Of a stretch of DNA of 64,000 nt, positions 49,778 to 59,374 are shown in pieces. The notes below the pieces were generated by a model. That model made no database searches. It saw nothing but the letters and a program-made list of their open reading frames with translations, and had not been told where the DNA came from. The DNA comes from Pseudomonas haemolytica. GTDB lineage: Bacteria; Pseudomonadota; Gammaproteobacteria; Pseudomonadales; Pseudomonadaceae. Numbering within the stretch: the first letter of the stretch is position 1; each line of letters opens with the position of its first letter. The translations under genes were made by a program, and so were the position numbers. The stretch lies in NCBI RefSeq assembly GCF_009659625.1, contig NZ_VOIW01000003.1, positions 682,001 through 746,000 of the forward strand, read 5' to 3'.

Positions 49778-50752
49778 TCAGTCGGCACCGGGCTGCGGGC
49801 TCAACCATCCACGGACCCGCCGATACAACTGTTCCTGCTCCGCTGCGCTATTGCCGGGCAACGCCGTGAGCGAAACCTGCTTATAGCCTGCATTCTTCGA
49901 ACGCTTGGCCGCCTGGATACGTTCCTGAGCGTCTTTGCGCTCCTGGGCACCGTCTTGATAGAACACATCCGCCGTAGGCACCTTCAAGCTCGGCGCCAGT
50001 TGCTGCAGGTCCGGGTGTCGAGCCGCGGGCGTCTTCCCGGCCACCATGACCAACTTCTGCACCTGGGCGGGTTGTTTCTCGCTCAAGTACCGTGCGGCCC
50101 ACCAGGCGCCGGTGCCATGGCCGAGCAATACCACGCTGCGCGCGCTCTGGGTCTGGGCAAAGGCGACTGCTGCGTCGATACGATCGAAGATGCGCTTGGC
50201 GTCGGTCTTGTCCTGTTCATCGGCGCCCGGCACCACCGCCGGGTCAGTACCTTCGGCCTCGGCGCTGGCGGCCTGTTCGACGGGCTTGGCCACCGTGCTG
50301 CCGTCCTTGCTGCTGGTATCGACGGCCGCCTTGGGCGGTTCGATGACGCGTGGCGGCAGGGTGTCCATATTCACGTCCGGCAATGACAGGCTGAGGGTGC
50401 CCCAGGCGGCGTCGGGCAATTTGCGCCGCAAGGGGGCGATTGCCTGCGGCCAGTCAGCGTTCTCCCCAGCTCCCGGTACGATGATCACCACGCCTTCAGC
50501 TTCAGCGCTGTTGGCGGGTTTCCATAGCGCCAGGAACGAATCGCTGCCAGCTTGCAGCTGTTGTTGTTCCTGTGGCGGAATCTGCCGTTCGAGACCGCTG
50601 GTTTCTGCCTGGCTACGCTCGGGCAGGGGTTGGCGTTCAGCCGGCTTTTCGGTGGCGGGCGCCGGCGCATCGGCGGCCTGAACAGTCATGGCGCTGGTAA
50701 ATAGTAGCGACAGGCACAATGCTGGCAGTGCCGAACGGTGGAGAAAGAGCAT
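49778..50752 (-). CDS. Exported DUF3530-type alpha/beta-hydrolase-like protein
   Basis: 324 aa. Signal peptide (ALPALCLSLLFTSAMTVQA) then a Pro/Glu-rich linker, a core starting EAEGVVIIVPGAGENADWP, a second low-complexity insert (about residues 130-180, Ala/Glu/Val/Asp) and a hydrolase-like C-terminal half. Where hydrolases have the G-x-S-x-G nucleophile elbow this protein has VVLLGHGTGAWWAARYL, with Gly in the serine place, so it may not be catalytic. Function unknown. Nothing but a 227-bp spacer separates it from the divergent alcohol dehydrogenase gene. Confidence 0.88.
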   Translation of the reverse strand: MLFLHRSALPALCLSLLFTSAMTVQAADAPAPATEKPAERQPLPERSQAETSGLERQIPPQEQQQLQAGSDSFLALWKPANSAEAEGVVIIVPGAGENADWPQAIAPLRRKLPDAAWGTLSLSLPDVNMDTLPPRVIEPPKAAVDTSSKDGSTVAKPVEQAASAEAEGTDPAVVPGADEQDKTDAKRIFDRIDAAVAFAQTQSARSVVLLGHGTGAWWAARYLSEKQPAQVQKLVMVAGKTPAARHPDLQQLAPSLKVPTADVFYQDGAQERKDAQERIQAAKRSKNAGYKQVSLTALPGNSAAEQEQLYRRVRGWLSPQPGAD

Positions 50753-50979
50753 CGTTAATTCCCGGCCAGAAGTGATTCCAGCAGCCTAATGGGTTGGTCA
50801 GTATTTGTCAGTGCTGTGACGCGTGGTTTTCGCTAACTGCCGGTTATCGGCTGTTTGTACTTTGCCTTTAAGAGTGGGGCGGCGTCTGGGCTCTCTGACT
50901 ATTCAACCAATGAATGGCAGACAACACGCCATGGGCAGCTATTCTTGTGCCAGCCCAACATTAATAAGAGGCCGCGCAC

Positions 50980-52128
50980 ATGAGTACTTCCTCATTCAAG
51001 ATCGCCCATAAACTCCTGACCGGCGCGGGCGCCATCGAACAACTGGCGTCTGAGCTCACGCGTCTGGATGTGGATAACCCGCTGATCGTCACCGACGCCG
51101 CGCTGGTCAAGTCCGGCACGGTGGCGCTGGCTCTGGAGCATCTGGGTGAGCGCGTCTACGAAATCTTCGATCGTGTGCTGCCCGACCCGGAAATCGCCAT
51201 TGTCGAAGACTGCATGCGTGTGTACCGCGAAGGCGGGCACGACGGCCTGATTGGTGTGGGCGGCGGCAGCGCCATCGATATCGCCAAGAGCGTGGCGGCC
51301 TATGCCGGCTACCACGGCGCGCTGGCGGACTTATTCGGTGTAGACCAGGTGCCGCGCAAGGGCCCGCCGCTGATCGCCATCCCGACCACGGCCGGCACCG
51401 GCTCGGAGGTGACCAATGTGGCGATCCTCTCCGACAAGGCCGCACAGCTGAAAAAAGGCATCGTCAGCGACTATCTGCTGCCGGATGTCGCGCTGATCAG
51501 CCCGCAAATGACCCTGACCTGCCCGCGCAGTGTCACCGCAGCCAGTGGTGTGGACGCCTTGGTGCATGCCATCGAATCCTACCTGTCGCTGAATGCCTCG
51601 CCGATCACCGACGCCCTGGCCATCGGTGCGATCAAGCTGATTGCCAACGCATTGCCCAAGGCTTATTCCAACCCCGCCAACTTGCAGGCCCGTGACGACA
51701 TGGCCACCGCCAGCCTCATGGCGGGCATGGCATTCGGAAATGCCGGGGTCGGCGCCGTGCATGCGCTGGCGTACCCGCTGGGTGGGCGCTTCAATATCGC
51801 CCATGGTGTGAGCAACGCGCTGTTATTGCCCTATGTAATGCATTGGAACAAATTGGCGTGCGTTGAACGAATGCAAGATATTGCTCAGGCCATGGGAGTG
51901 AATATCACGGGGCTGAGTGTCAATGATGCCGCCGACCAAGCCGTCGAGGCGATGACGCGACTGTGTGCCGCAGTGGAAATACCGGCGGGGCTGCGCAGCT
52001 TCGGGGTGCCTGAGGATGCCATTGCGTCCATGGCCACGGAGGCGGCAGGTATCGAACGCCTGATGCGCAATAATCCGCGTCAGCTCAGCGCAGTCGATAT
52101 CGAGAAAATCTACCGGGCGGCTTACTGA
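50980..52128 (+). CDS. Iron-containing (group III) alcohol dehydrogenase
   Basis: 382-aa NAD(P)-dependent dehydrogenase. The N-terminal Rossmann-like half has GVGGGSAIDIAKSVAAY and IPTTAGTGSEVTNVAI; the metal-binding half supplies the Asp/His ligands in ASGVDALVHAIESYLS and GAVHALAYPLGGRFNIAHG. An AGAGG box precedes the ATG. Family substrates range from ethanol and 1,2-propanediol to threonine and glycerol; the sequence does not say which. Confidence 0.93.
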   Translation: MSTSSFKIAHKLLTGAGAIEQLASELTRLDVDNPLIVTDAALVKSGTVALALEHLGERVYEIFDRVLPDPEIAIVEDCMRVYREGGHDGLIGVGGGSAIDIAKSVAAYAGYHGALADLFGVDQVPRKGPPLIAIPTTAGTGSEVTNVAILSDKAAQLKKGIVSDYLLPDVALISPQMTLTCPRSVTAASGVDALVHAIESYLSLNASPITDALAIGAIKLIANALPKAYSNPANLQARDDMATASLMAGMAFGNAGVGAVHALAYPLGGRFNIAHGVSNALLLPYVMHWNKLACVERMQDIAQAMGVNITGLSVNDAADQAVEAMTRLCAAVEIPAGLRSFGVPEDAIASMATEAAGIERLMRNNPRQLSAVDIEKIYRAAY

Positions 52129-52212
52129 CCATTGAGGTAGGTCACGGTGCGCGCAGCAAAGCATGAGGTATACAATGCGCGCCATCGTGATTTAGCTCAA
52201 AAAAGGTGCGTC

Positions 52213-52887
52213 ATGCAGCCCTTCGTCATTGCTCCATCGATTCTCTCCGCCGACTTCGCCCGCCTGGGTGAGGAAGTGGACAAGGTGTTGGCCGCCGGCG
52301 CCGACTTCGTGCACTTCGATGTCATGGACAACCACTACGTACCCAACCTGACCATCGGCCCGATGGTGTGTGCGGCGTTGCGCAAATATGGCATTACCGC
52401 GCCGATCGATGCGCACCTGATGGTCAGCCCGGTGGACCGTATCGTCGGTGACTTCATCGAGGCCGGTGCGACTTACATCACCTTCCATCCGGAAGCCACC
52501 CTGCACGTCGACCGCACACTGCAACTGATCCGCGAAGGCGGCTGCAAGGCGGGCCTGGTGTTCAACCCGGCCACCCCGCTGAGCGTGCTTGAGTACGTGA
52601 TGGACAAGGTCGACATGGTCTTGCTGATGAGCGTCAACCCGGGCTTCGGCGGGCAGAAGTTTATCCCTGGCACGCTGAACAAGCTGCGCGAAGCCCGCGC
52701 ACTGATCGATGCGTCCGGCCGCGATATCCGCCTGGAAATCGACGGCGGGGTCAACGTCAACAATATCCGTGAGATCGCTGCTGCTGGCGCTGACACCTTT
52801 GTGGCCGGCTCGGCGATCTTCAATGCCCCGGACTACCAGGAAGTCATCGACAAGATGCGTGCCGAACTGGCGCTGGCGCGTCCATGA
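52213..52887 (+). CDS. rpe: Ribulose-phosphate 3-epimerase
   Basis: Interconverts ribulose-5-phosphate and xylulose-5-phosphate. 224-aa TIM barrel. [33 protein letters not shown] (metal ligands His and Asp), DAHLMVSP and the C-terminal [12 protein letters not shown] phosphate loop are visible. ATG 52213 follows AAAGGTG; overlaps gph by four bases. Confidence 0.97.
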   Translation: MQPFVIAPSILSADFARLGEEVDKVLAAGADFVHFDVMDNHYVPNLTIGPMVCAALRKYGITAPIDAHLMVSPVDRIVGDFIEAGATYITFHPEATLHVDRTLQLIREGGCKAGLVFNPATPLSVLEYVMDKVDMVLLMSVNPGFGGQKFIPGTLNKLREARALIDASGRDIRLEIDGGVNVNNIREIAAAGADTFVAGSAIFNAPDYQEVIDKMRAELALARP

Positions 52888-53702
52888 GCGGTTTTGAGCA
52901 GCTGTTCCCTGGCAAGCTGCCACGGCTGGTGATGTTCGACCTGGACGGTACCTTGATCGATTCGGTGCCCGACCTGGCGGCGGCGGTGGATGAGATGCTG
53001 CTCAAGCTTGGGCGCAAGCCGGCGGGAATCGAGTCGGTGCGCGAATGGGTGGGGAACGGCGTGCAGATGCTGGTGCGTCGAGCCCTGGCCAATCATATTG
53101 ACGCCGAAGGCGTGGATGACGTCGAGGCCGAACACGCCCTGGAGTTGTTCAATGTGGCCTATGAAAATGGCCACGAGCTCACCGTGGTGTACCCCGGCGT
53201 ACGTGACACCCTCAAATGGCTGAGCAAGCAGGGTGTGGAAATGGCCTTGATCACCAACAAGCCGGAGCGCTTCGTCGCGCCGCTGTTGGACCAGATGAAG
53301 ATCGGCCGTTATTTCCGCTGGATCATCGGTGGCGATACCTTGCCGCAGAAAAAGCCTGACCCGGCGGCACTGTTCTTCGTGATGAAAATGGCCAATATCC
53401 CTGCATCCCAATCGTTGTTTGTGGGTGATTCGCGCAGTGATGTGCTGGCGGCCAAAGCGGCCGGGGTGAAGTGCGTGGCGTTGAGCTACGGCTACAACCA
53501 TGGGCGGCCGATTGCAGAAGAATCGCCGGCACTTGTAATTGACGACCTGCGACTGCTAATCCCCGGTTGCCTGGGAGCGGGCGCTGAGATAACGTTGCCT
53601 GACATTGATCCGTCCCCTTCTGGAAACTCCATCGTGGTGGTCACTCGCAAACTCTGGATGAAAGTCATCAAGGCCCTGGCCCGCTGGCGTTGGCGCGCCT
53701 GA
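52884..53702 (+). CDS. gph: Phosphoglycolate phosphatase with C-terminal trp-leader-like tail
   Basis: HAD-family phosphatase, 272 aa. The HAD motifs appear in order: nucleophile and acid in [12 protein letters not shown] (residues 18-29), Thr in [11 protein letters not shown], Lys in PQKKPDP, and the Asp pair in [16 protein letters not shown]. The catalytic core ends near residue 240; E. coli Gph is about 250 aa. The last 22 codons, from the GTG at 53634, end ARWRWRA and match the leader peptide ORF in front of trpGDC. The stop lies 68 nt before trpE, which suggests the gene end doubles as a trpE leader. Confidence 0.94.
   Translation: MSGFEQLFPGKLPRLVMFDLDGTLIDSVPDLAAAVDEMLLKLGRKPAGIESVREWVGNGVQMLVRRALANHIDAEGVDDVEAEHALELFNVAYENGHELTVVYPGVRDTLKWLSKQGVEMALITNKPERFVAPLLDQMKIGRYFRWIIGGDTLPQKKPDPAALFFVMKMANIPASQSLFVGDSRSDVLAAKAAGVKCVALSYGYNHGRPIAEESPALVIDDLRLLIPGCLGAGAEITLPDIDPSPSGNSIVVVTRKLWMKVIKALARWRWRA
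53567..53595 (+). promoter_or_regulatory. Candidate sigma-70 promoter for trpE, inside gph
   Basis: TTGCCT and TAACGT separated by 17 bp, within the gph coding sequence, 38 bp before the leader GTG at 53634. The hexamers are only moderately close to consensus. Confidence 0.4.
53634..53702 (+). CDS. Putative trpE leader peptide, 22 codons, in frame inside gph
   Basis: From GTG 53634 it reads [18 protein letters not shown] then RWRA and shares the gph stop TGA at 53700-53702. GGA lies 9 nt before the GTG. Three Trp codons are present, two in the tandem TGG-CGT-TGG. Aligned with the trpGDC leader at 57485, AAACTCT(G/T)GATG, TCAAGGC and TGGCGTTGGCGCGCCTGAC are kept at the DNA level. The usual reading is ribosome-stalling attenuation of trpE. 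An alternative internal start is ATG 53658, giving 14 residues, [14 protein letters not shown]. Confidence 0.7.
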   Translation: MVVTRKLWMKVIKALARWRWRA

Positions 53703-53710
53703 CTGATCCT

Positions 53711-53725
53711 TGCCGCGCTGCGGCA
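53711..53725 (+). promoter_or_regulatory. Candidate attenuator hairpin before trpE
   Basis: TGCCGC and GCGGCA form a 6-bp stem with a GCT loop, 8 nt after the leader stop and followed by CGTTTGCC. The T-run is short, so this is a candidate, not a textbook terminator; the preceding GGCGCG could pair with CGCGC of its 5' arm as an alternative fold. Confidence 0.45.
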
Positions 53726-53770
53726 CGTTTGCCTACCTGACCGTTTGACCCTCAAGCCACGAGGCACCCC

Positions 53771-55252
53771 ATGATCCGTGAAGAATTCCTGCGTTTGGCC
53801 GCTGCCGGCTATAACCGTATTCCCCTGGCCTGCGAAACCCTGGCCGACTTCGATACACCGCTGTCGATCTACCTGAAACTGGCCGATGAGCCCAACTCGT
53901 ACCTGCTCGAGTCGGTACAGGGCGGCGAGAAGTGGGGCCGTTACTCGATTATCGGCCTGCCGTGCCGAACGGTGCTGCGGGTGCACGACCATCATGTGAG
54001 CATCACCCATGATGGCGTCGAGATCGAAAGCCACGACGTAGAAGACCCGCTGGCCTTCGTCGAAACCTTCAAGGCGCGCTACAACGTTCCGACCATCCCT
54101 GGCCTGCCGCGCTTCAACGGTGGCCTGGTGGGGTATTTCGGCTACGACTGCGTGCGGTATGTGGAAAAGCGTCTTGGCAAGTGCCCGAACCCGGACCCAT
54201 TGGGTGTGCCGGACATTTTGCTGATGGTCTCCGACGCCGTGGTGGTGTTCGACAACCTTGCCGGCAAGATGCATGCGATTGTCCTCGCCGACCCCGCCCA
54301 AGGGGATGCCTTCGAGCAAGGCCAGGCCAGCCTTGAAGCGTTGCTGGAAAAACTGCGCCAGCCGATTACCCCGCGTCGCGGCCTGGACCTCAGCCGCCCA
54401 CCCGCGGCCGACCCGGTGTTCCGTTCCAGCTTTACCCAGGATGACTACGAGCGCGCGGTCGATACCATCAAGGAATACATCCTTGCCGGTGACTGCATGC
54501 AAGTGGTGCCGTCGCAACGGATGTCCATCGACTTCAAGGCTGCGCCGATTGACCTGTACCGTGCGCTGCGTTGCTTCAACCCGACGCCGTATATGTACTT
54601 CTTCAACTTTGGCGACTTCCACGTCGTGGGCAGTTCGCCGGAAGTGCTGGTGCGTGTCGAAGACAACTTGATCACCGTGCGCCCGATTGCCGGCACTCGC
54701 CCGCGTGGTGCGACCGAAGAAGCGGATGTGGCGCTGGAAGAGGACCTGCTCAGCGACGACAAGGAAATCGCCGAGCACCTGATGCTGATCGACCTGGGGC
54801 GCAACGATACCGGGCGTGTCTCGGAAATCGGTTCGGTGAAACTTACCGAGAAAATGGTCATCGAGCGCTATTCCAACGTGATGCATATCGTGTCCAACGT
54901 TACCGGCGAATTGAAGGCAGGGCTGACGGCGATGGATGCGTTGCGGGCGATTTTGCCGGCGGGCACCTTGTCGGGCGCCCCTAAGATCCGAGCGATGGAA
55001 ATCATCGACGAACTGGAGCCGGTCAAGCGGGGTGTCTATGGCGGTGCTGTAGGGTATTTCGCCTGGAACGGCAATATGGACACTGCGATTGCGATCCGCA
55101 CCGCGGTGATCAAGGACGGCGAACTGCATGTGCAGGCCGGTGGCGGGATTGTGGCTGACTCGGTGCCGGCCCTTGAATGGGAAGAAACCTTGAACAAGCG
55201 CCGGGCGATGTTTCGTGCCGTGGCGCTGGCAGAGCAAACCTCGCAAGACTAG
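53771..55252 (+). CDS. trpE: Anthranilate synthase component I
   Basis: Catalytic subunit that aminates chorismate to anthranilate with ammonia from TrpG. 493 aa. The N-terminal LLES motif ([17 protein letters not shown], about residues 37-52) is the tryptophan feedback site; the chorismate-binding core shows [28 protein letters not shown] and [16 protein letters not shown]. It is monocistronic here, followed by a REP doublet and the converging estA; its partners trpGDC start 2.5 kb downstream. Confidence 0.97.
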   Translation: MIREEFLRLAAAGYNRIPLACETLADFDTPLSIYLKLADEPNSYLLESVQGGEKWGRYSIIGLPCRTVLRVHDHHVSITHDGVEIESHDVEDPLAFVETFKARYNVPTIPGLPRFNGGLVGYFGYDCVRYVEKRLGKCPNPDPLGVPDILLMVSDAVVVFDNLAGKMHAIVLADPAQGDAFEQGQASLEALLEKLRQPITPRRGLDLSRPPAADPVFRSSFTQDDYERAVDTIKEYILAGDCMQVVPSQRMSIDFKAAPIDLYRALRCFNPTPYMYFFNFGDFHVVGSSPEVLVRVEDNLITVRPIAGTRPRGATEEADVALEEDLLSDDKEIAEHLMLIDLGRNDTGRVSEIGSVKLTEKMVIERYSNVMHIVSNVTGELKAGLTAMDALRAILPAGTLSGAPKIRAMEIIDELEPVKRGVYGGAVGYFAWNGNMDTAIAIRTAVIKDGELHVQAGGGIVADSVPALEWEETLNKRRAMFRAVALAEQTSQD

Positions 55253-55270
55253 AGCCAGATACAGATGAAA

Positions 55271-55361
55271 ATGTGGGAGGGGCTTGCCCCCGATGGCTTT
55301 CTTTCAGTTGATGGGCAAGTCAACTGACACTCCGCTATCGGGAGCAAGCTCCCTCCCACAT
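55271..55361. repeat. Imperfect REP doublet between trpE and estA
   Basis: Left arm at 55271-55294 (ATGTGGGAGGGGCTTGCCCC then CGAT), right arm at 55337-55361 (ATCGGGAGCAAGCTCCCTCC then CACAT); a few mismatches and one gap. Similar type to the element at 49655. Confidence 0.85.
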
Positions 55362-55387
55362 CAGTTTTGTGTTGGTTTGAGTCCGTG

Positions 55388-57310
55388 TCAAAAATCCAGA
55401 CTCACCCCGACACTGACCCCTTGCTGGGTCAAATTGTCATCCTTCCTCACGTTGTATGCCGCGCGCAGCGCCAGCTCTTGCGTCAGTTTGTGGCTGACTC
55501 CCAGGCTCAAACGGTCGGAGTTGCTGCGAGGTGTATACCCGTCCAGCTTGAAGTTGATCCCCTGAACACTGTTGAGTGAAATGTTCACCTTCTGGGTGTC
55601 ATTCTCAAACTCATGCTCGTGGGCTACTTCGCCAAACACCTGGGTCATTGGTGTGATGCGGTAGCTGCCCTGCAGGCCGACACCCAGGCGCTTGGAGTCG
55701 CGTTGTTGATCATCAAAGGTGAGTGCGGTGGAGCGACTGTTTTTCTCCGAATAGCCATTCACTTTGACGCGTGCGTAATCGGCGCTGATGAACGGTGACA
55801 GGTGCCAGTCGCTGCCCGGCGCAGCAAGGTCATAACCCACCCGACCGCTCAAGGCCCAGAGCCAGCCATCGGTGTCGCCTTTTTCGGACGCTTCGCTGAC
55901 GCCCAGGGCGAACTTGCGCTTGAGATTGTCGAAGTCCAGCTTGCCGCCGGTCAATGCGGCATCGGCCCACCAGTGATTTTGCTGATATTGCGCGAATGCC
56001 GTACCCATGTAGCTGTTGAGCTTGTAGTCCGAGTCGTTGGCCCCGGCTTCGAGTGTCTGCCGATACAGGCCAGCGGCAACACCTACGCGCCAATTTTCAT
56101 CGAGCCGGTAGCTGCCGCCGATATTCAGGTTGTAGCCACTGCCGTCGCCACTGGCCGAACTGCTCTGGTCATCGAAATCCAGATGCTGACCGCCACCGGC
56201 TACGATTGCACGCCATTGGCCGATGGCTTGCCAGTTGCCGTTGTCTGCTTGCCATTGATTGCGCAGCTCGTCTTGGTGGGCGCGCAATGTGCCTTGGGCC
56301 ATTTCCGGCAGCAAGGTCAGCTCCCAGGGCGCCGCAAGCAGCGAATAGGCGTAGTCGGCGATCAACTGTTGCCCCGCCACCGTGGGGTGGACCGAGTCGT
56401 TGTAGATCAGCTTCGTCGGGTCCGGGTGGGTGCCGCCGATGCCATAGGTTGGGTTGGCGGTGCAGCTGTTGCCGCTGAAGCAAGTACCGGTCAGGTTCTG
56501 GCCTGTGGCAAGGCCGAAGCGCGCAGGATCAGCGAAGGCTTCCTTCAGCAGCAACGGGATATTCAACGGGATAACCTGGGCGTCGACGTACGACAGGCGC
56601 TGAACCAATGACTGATTGAATATATTGCTCAGGGCCGAGGTTGCTGCCTGTTGTGGTGTGCCATTGATCGCCGGCGTCAGCCCGAGGTCAGGCAACATCC
56701 ACACCATGATGTAACGCGCACCGGCTTGTTGCAGGGCCTGGGCGCTGTCAGCCAGGCGCCCGCCGGCGGCGACCGCTTGTTCGGGGCTGAGTACACGCCC
56801 TTGAAGAAAGTCATTGCCGCCGCCGGAGAGAAAATACAGTGCATTGGGGTCGGCCCGCCCGCCGTTGGCTGGCAGATAGCCTTGGCGACTGCGCAAAACT
56901 GTACCCCCTCCCGGGTTGCCGGGTGGGATCGCGGCATCGGAGACTGAGGTAATCGAGTCGAGGATATTGTCGGTACGGTAGCCCCCGACCGCCCAGTTGT
57001 TACCGTCTGGCAAGCCTTGTGCGGCGCGAACCGGTGAGGTCGAGGCGTTCAAGTCGTTGGCAGCTACCCCCAGTTTAGCGCCCAGCAGGGTCGACGAAAC
57101 CAGGCCGTACTCACCCTGGAACGTCGGGCCTGTACGGTTGGTAAACCGTAGCGTGGAGCCATTCGAGCCATCGGGGAACTGGCCCGCATCGGCCAGGCTG
57201 TCACCGAAAACCACCATCGTCGAATAAGGTGACGGGGCTGCAAACGCCTGGGCGCAGGCCAGTGACAAAAGACAGCCGGCAAGGGGGGCGAATGACGCTG
57301 GTCTGAACAT
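55388..57310 (-). CDS. estA: Autotransporter GDSL esterase
   Basis: Surface-anchored lipolytic enzyme. About 640 aa: signal peptide ([19 protein letters not shown]), GDSL esterase passenger (catalytic Ser in [11 protein letters not shown], Gly-Asn block [11 protein letters not shown], catalytic Asp-His in DSVHPT), and a C-terminal beta-barrel autotransporter domain ending in Phe (VSVGVSLDF). In P. aeruginosa EstA is linked to rhamnolipids, motility and biofilm. The ATG at 57310 has GGA upstream; one at 57322 would add four residues. Its place between trpE and trpGDC is as I recall for P. putida. Confidence 0.95.
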   Translation of the reverse strand: MFRPASFAPLAGCLLSLACAQAFAAPSPYSTMVVFGDSLADAGQFPDGSNGSTLRFTNRTGPTFQGEYGLVSSTLLGAKLGVAANDLNASTSPVRAAQGLPDGNNWAVGGYRTDNILDSITSVSDAAIPPGNPGGGTVLRSRQGYLPANGGRADPNALYFLSGGGNDFLQGRVLSPEQAVAAGGRLADSAQALQQAGARYIMVWMLPDLGLTPAINGTPQQAATSALSNIFNQSLVQRLSYVDAQVIPLNIPLLLKEAFADPARFGLATGQNLTGTCFSGNSCTANPTYGIGGTHPDPTKLIYNDSVHPTVAGQQLIADYAYSLLAAPWELTLLPEMAQGTLRAHQDELRNQWQADNGNWQAIGQWRAIVAGGGQHLDFDDQSSSASGDGSGYNLNIGGSYRLDENWRVGVAAGLYRQTLEAGANDSDYKLNSYMGTAFAQYQQNHWWADAALTGGKLDFDNLKRKFALGVSEASEKGDTDGWLWALSGRVGYDLAAPGSDWHLSPFISADYARVKVNGYSEKNSRSTALTFDDQQRDSKRLGVGLQGSYRITPMTQVFGEVAHEHEFENDTQKVNISLNSVQGINFKLDGYTPRSNSDRLSLGVSHKLTQELALRAAYNVRKDDNLTQQGVSVGVSLDF

Positions 57311-57427
57311 ACGAGATTCCATTTGGTTGTTTTTGTGTCGGAAGTCAAACACTAGCAAAAAATCTGGCATTTTCTGTAGGGATATGCGGAATCTGCCTAC
57401 GCACCTCCCCGTATTTGCTGCTCCATA

Positions 57428-57456
57428 TTGCACCGTTGGCGAGGCTACGTTACTGT
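57428..57456 (+). promoter_or_regulatory. Candidate sigma-70 promoter for the trpGDC leader
   Basis: TTGCAC and TACTGT with a 17-bp spacer. Transcription would start near 57463, about 22 nt before the leader GTG. The 411-bp estA-trpG gap also holds the leader ORF and the trpG RBS. Confidence 0.55.
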
Positions 57457-57484
57457 GCCTGAACGTATGAACGAGACCCTCCCC

Positions 57485-57553
57485 GTGTTGATCATCAGCA
57501 AACTCTTGATGCGAGTAGTCAAGGCACACGCCCGTTGGCGTTGGCGCGCCTGA
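57485..57553 (+). CDS. Putative trpGDC leader peptide, 22 codons
   Basis: From GTG 57485 it reads [16 protein letters not shown] then RWRWRA and stops at TGA 57551-57553, 168 nt before trpG. GAG precedes the GTG by 9 nt, as GGA does for the trpE leader. Tandem Trp codons TGG-CGT-TGG lie five codons before the stop. The frame is open further back to ATG 57467, but that start would sit almost on the predicted transcript end. The matching sequence ahead of trpE supports function. Confidence 0.75.
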   Translation: MLIISKLLMRVVKAHARWRWRA

Positions 57554-57565
57554 CATTTTTCTCTG

Positions 57566-57578
57566 CCGGCCTGGCCGG
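57566..57578 (+). promoter_or_regulatory. Candidate attenuator hairpin before trpG
   Basis: CCGGC and GCCGG around CTG, 12 nt after the leader stop, followed by a pyrimidine-rich ATTTGCCTTCTT tract. It matches the position of the hairpin before trpE. Confidence 0.4.
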
Positions 57579-57721
57579 ACCTGTACCGATTTGCCTTCTT
57601 CACCCGTTGTTTTGCGCCCCTTGCCGACTAACCCTGGCAACCGGAACGTGCGTCTGGCAGCGGGTCATTCTCTTGGAAGGCAGGCATTTGAAATCAGTGA
57701 ATTCAAGAGGTTTGAACCCAC

Positions 57722-58315
57722 ATGTTGCTGATGATTGATAACTACGACTCCTTTACCTACAACGTTGTGCAGTACCTGGGCGAGCTGGGTGCCGAGGTCA
57801 AGGTGGTGCGTAACGATGAACTGACTGTCGCCGAAATCGCCGCCCTGAACCCGGAGCGCATCGTAGTTTCGCCTGGCCCTTGCACGCCGACCGAGGCAGG
57901 TATTTCCCTCGAAGCCATCAAGTATTTCGCCGGCAAGCTACCGATCCTGGGAGTGTGCCTGGGGCACCAGTCCATCGGCCAGGCTTTTGGCGGGGACGTG
58001 GTGCGTGCGCGCCAGGTGATGCATGGCAAGACCAGCCCGGTGTTTCATAAAGACCTGGGTGTGTTCCATGGCCTCAACCTGCCGGTGACGGTGACCCGTT
58101 ACCACTCGCTGGTGGTCAAGCGCGACACCTTGCCTGAATGCCTTGAGCTGACCGCCTGGACCCAGCTGGAGGACGGCTCGGTCGACGAGATCATGGGCCT
58201 GCGTCACAAGACACTGAACATCGAAGGGGTGCAGTTTCACCCTGAATCAATCCTGACCGAGCAGGGCTACGAGCTGTTCGCTAACTTTCTCAAGCAGAGC
58301 GGCGGCACGCGCTAA
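57722..58315 (+). CDS. trpG: Anthranilate synthase component II (glutamine amidotransferase)
   Basis: 197 aa. Releases ammonia from glutamine for TrpE. The nucleophilic cysteine is in [11 protein letters not shown] (about residue 79) and the His-Glu pair in [26 protein letters not shown] is the N-terminal signature. RBS AAGAGG before the ATG. First gene of trpGDC, 9 nt before trpD. Confidence 0.97.
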   Translation: MLLMIDNYDSFTYNVVQYLGELGAEVKVVRNDELTVAEIAALNPERIVVSPGPCTPTEAGISLEAIKYFAGKLPILGVCLGHQSIGQAFGGDVVRARQVMHGKTSPVFHKDLGVFHGLNLPVTVTRYHSLVVKRDTLPECLELTAWTQLEDGSVDEIMGLRHKTLNIEGVQFHPESILTEQGYELFANFLKQSGGTR

Positions 58316-58324
58316 GGACTTTTC

Positions 58325-59374
58325 ATGGATATCAAGACTGCCCTGAGCCGTATCGTCGGCCATCTGGACCTGAGCACCGCCGAAATGAGCGATGTGATGC
58401 GCGAGATCATGACCGGTCAATGCACCGACGCGCAGATCGGCGCCTTTATGATGGCCATGCGCATGAAGAGCGAAAGCATCGACGAAATCGTCGGCGCGGT
58501 GTCGGTGATGCGTGAGCTGGCGGACAAGGTCGAACTCAAGACCCTCGACGGTGTGGTCGACGTGGTCGGCACCGGCGGCGATGGCGCCAATATTTTCAAC
58601 GTGTCGACAGCCTCATCCTTTGTGGTGGCTGCCGCTGGCTGCACCGTTGCCAAGCACGGTAACCGTGCGGTGTCCGGCAAGAGCGGCAGTGCCGACTTGC
58701 TGGAAGCGGCCGGCATCTATCTGAACCTCACGCCGGTGCAGGTAGCGCGCTGCATTGACAGCGTCGGCATCGGCTTCATGTTTGCCCAATCCCATCACGG
58801 CGCGATGAAGCACGCTGCCGGCCCACGCAAGGACCTTGGTCTGCGTACCCTGTTCAACATGCTCGGCCCGCTTACGAATCCGGCCGGTGTGAAGCACCAG
58901 GTGGTAGGTGTGTTCAGCCAGGCGTTGTGCCGGCCACTGGCCGAAGTCTTGCAACGCCTGGGCAGCAAGCATGTGCTGGTAGTGCATTCCAAAGATGGCC
59001 TGGACGAATTCAGCCTGGCGGCGCCGACCTTCGTGGCGGAGCTGAAGAACGGCGAAGTCACTGAGTATTGGGTCGAGCCCGAAGACCTGGGCATGAAGAG
59101 CCAGAGCTTGCACGGCCTGGCGGTGGAAAGCCCGGCGGCTTCATTGGAGCTGATTCGTGATGCCCTGGGGCGCCGTAAGACCGAAAACGGTCAGAAGGCT
59201 GCGGAAATGATTGTTCTGAATGCTGGCGCGGCACTTTACGCAGCCGACCACGCCTATAGTCTTAAGGAAGGTGTCGCCTTGGCTCACGATGCGCTGCACA
59301 CCGGTCTGGCTCGTGAGAAGCTCGAAGAGCTGGGAGCATTCACTGCCGTATTCAAGATGGAGAATGAAGGATGA
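58325..59374 (+). CDS. trpD: Anthranilate phosphoribosyltransferase
   Basis: 349 aa. Joins anthranilate to PRPP. The PRPP/Mg loop [18 protein letters not shown] (about residues 79-96), [15 protein letters not shown] and the [11 protein letters not shown] anthranilate region are present. Four-base overlap with trpC. Confidence 0.98.
   Translation: MDIKTALSRIVGHLDLSTAEMSDVMREIMTGQCTDAQIGAFMMAMRMKSESIDEIVGAVSVMRELADKVELKTLDGVVDVVGTGGDGANIFNVSTASSFVVAAAGCTVAKHGNRAVSGKSGSADLLEAAGIYLNLTPVQVARCIDSVGIGFMFAQSHHGAMKHAAGPRKDLGLRTLFNMLGPLTNPAGVKHQVVGVFSQALCRPLAEVLQRLGSKHVLVVHSKDGLDEFSLAAPTFVAELKNGEVTEYWVEPEDLGMKSQSLHGLAVESPAASLELIRDALGRRKTENGQKAAEMIVLNAGAALYAADHAYSLKEGVALAHDALHTGLAREKLEELGAFTAVFKMENEG

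Noticed and set aside
53492..55246. 584-codon open frame antisense to trpE
   Set aside because: Overlaps trpE fully, Arg/His/Gln-rich, no domain.
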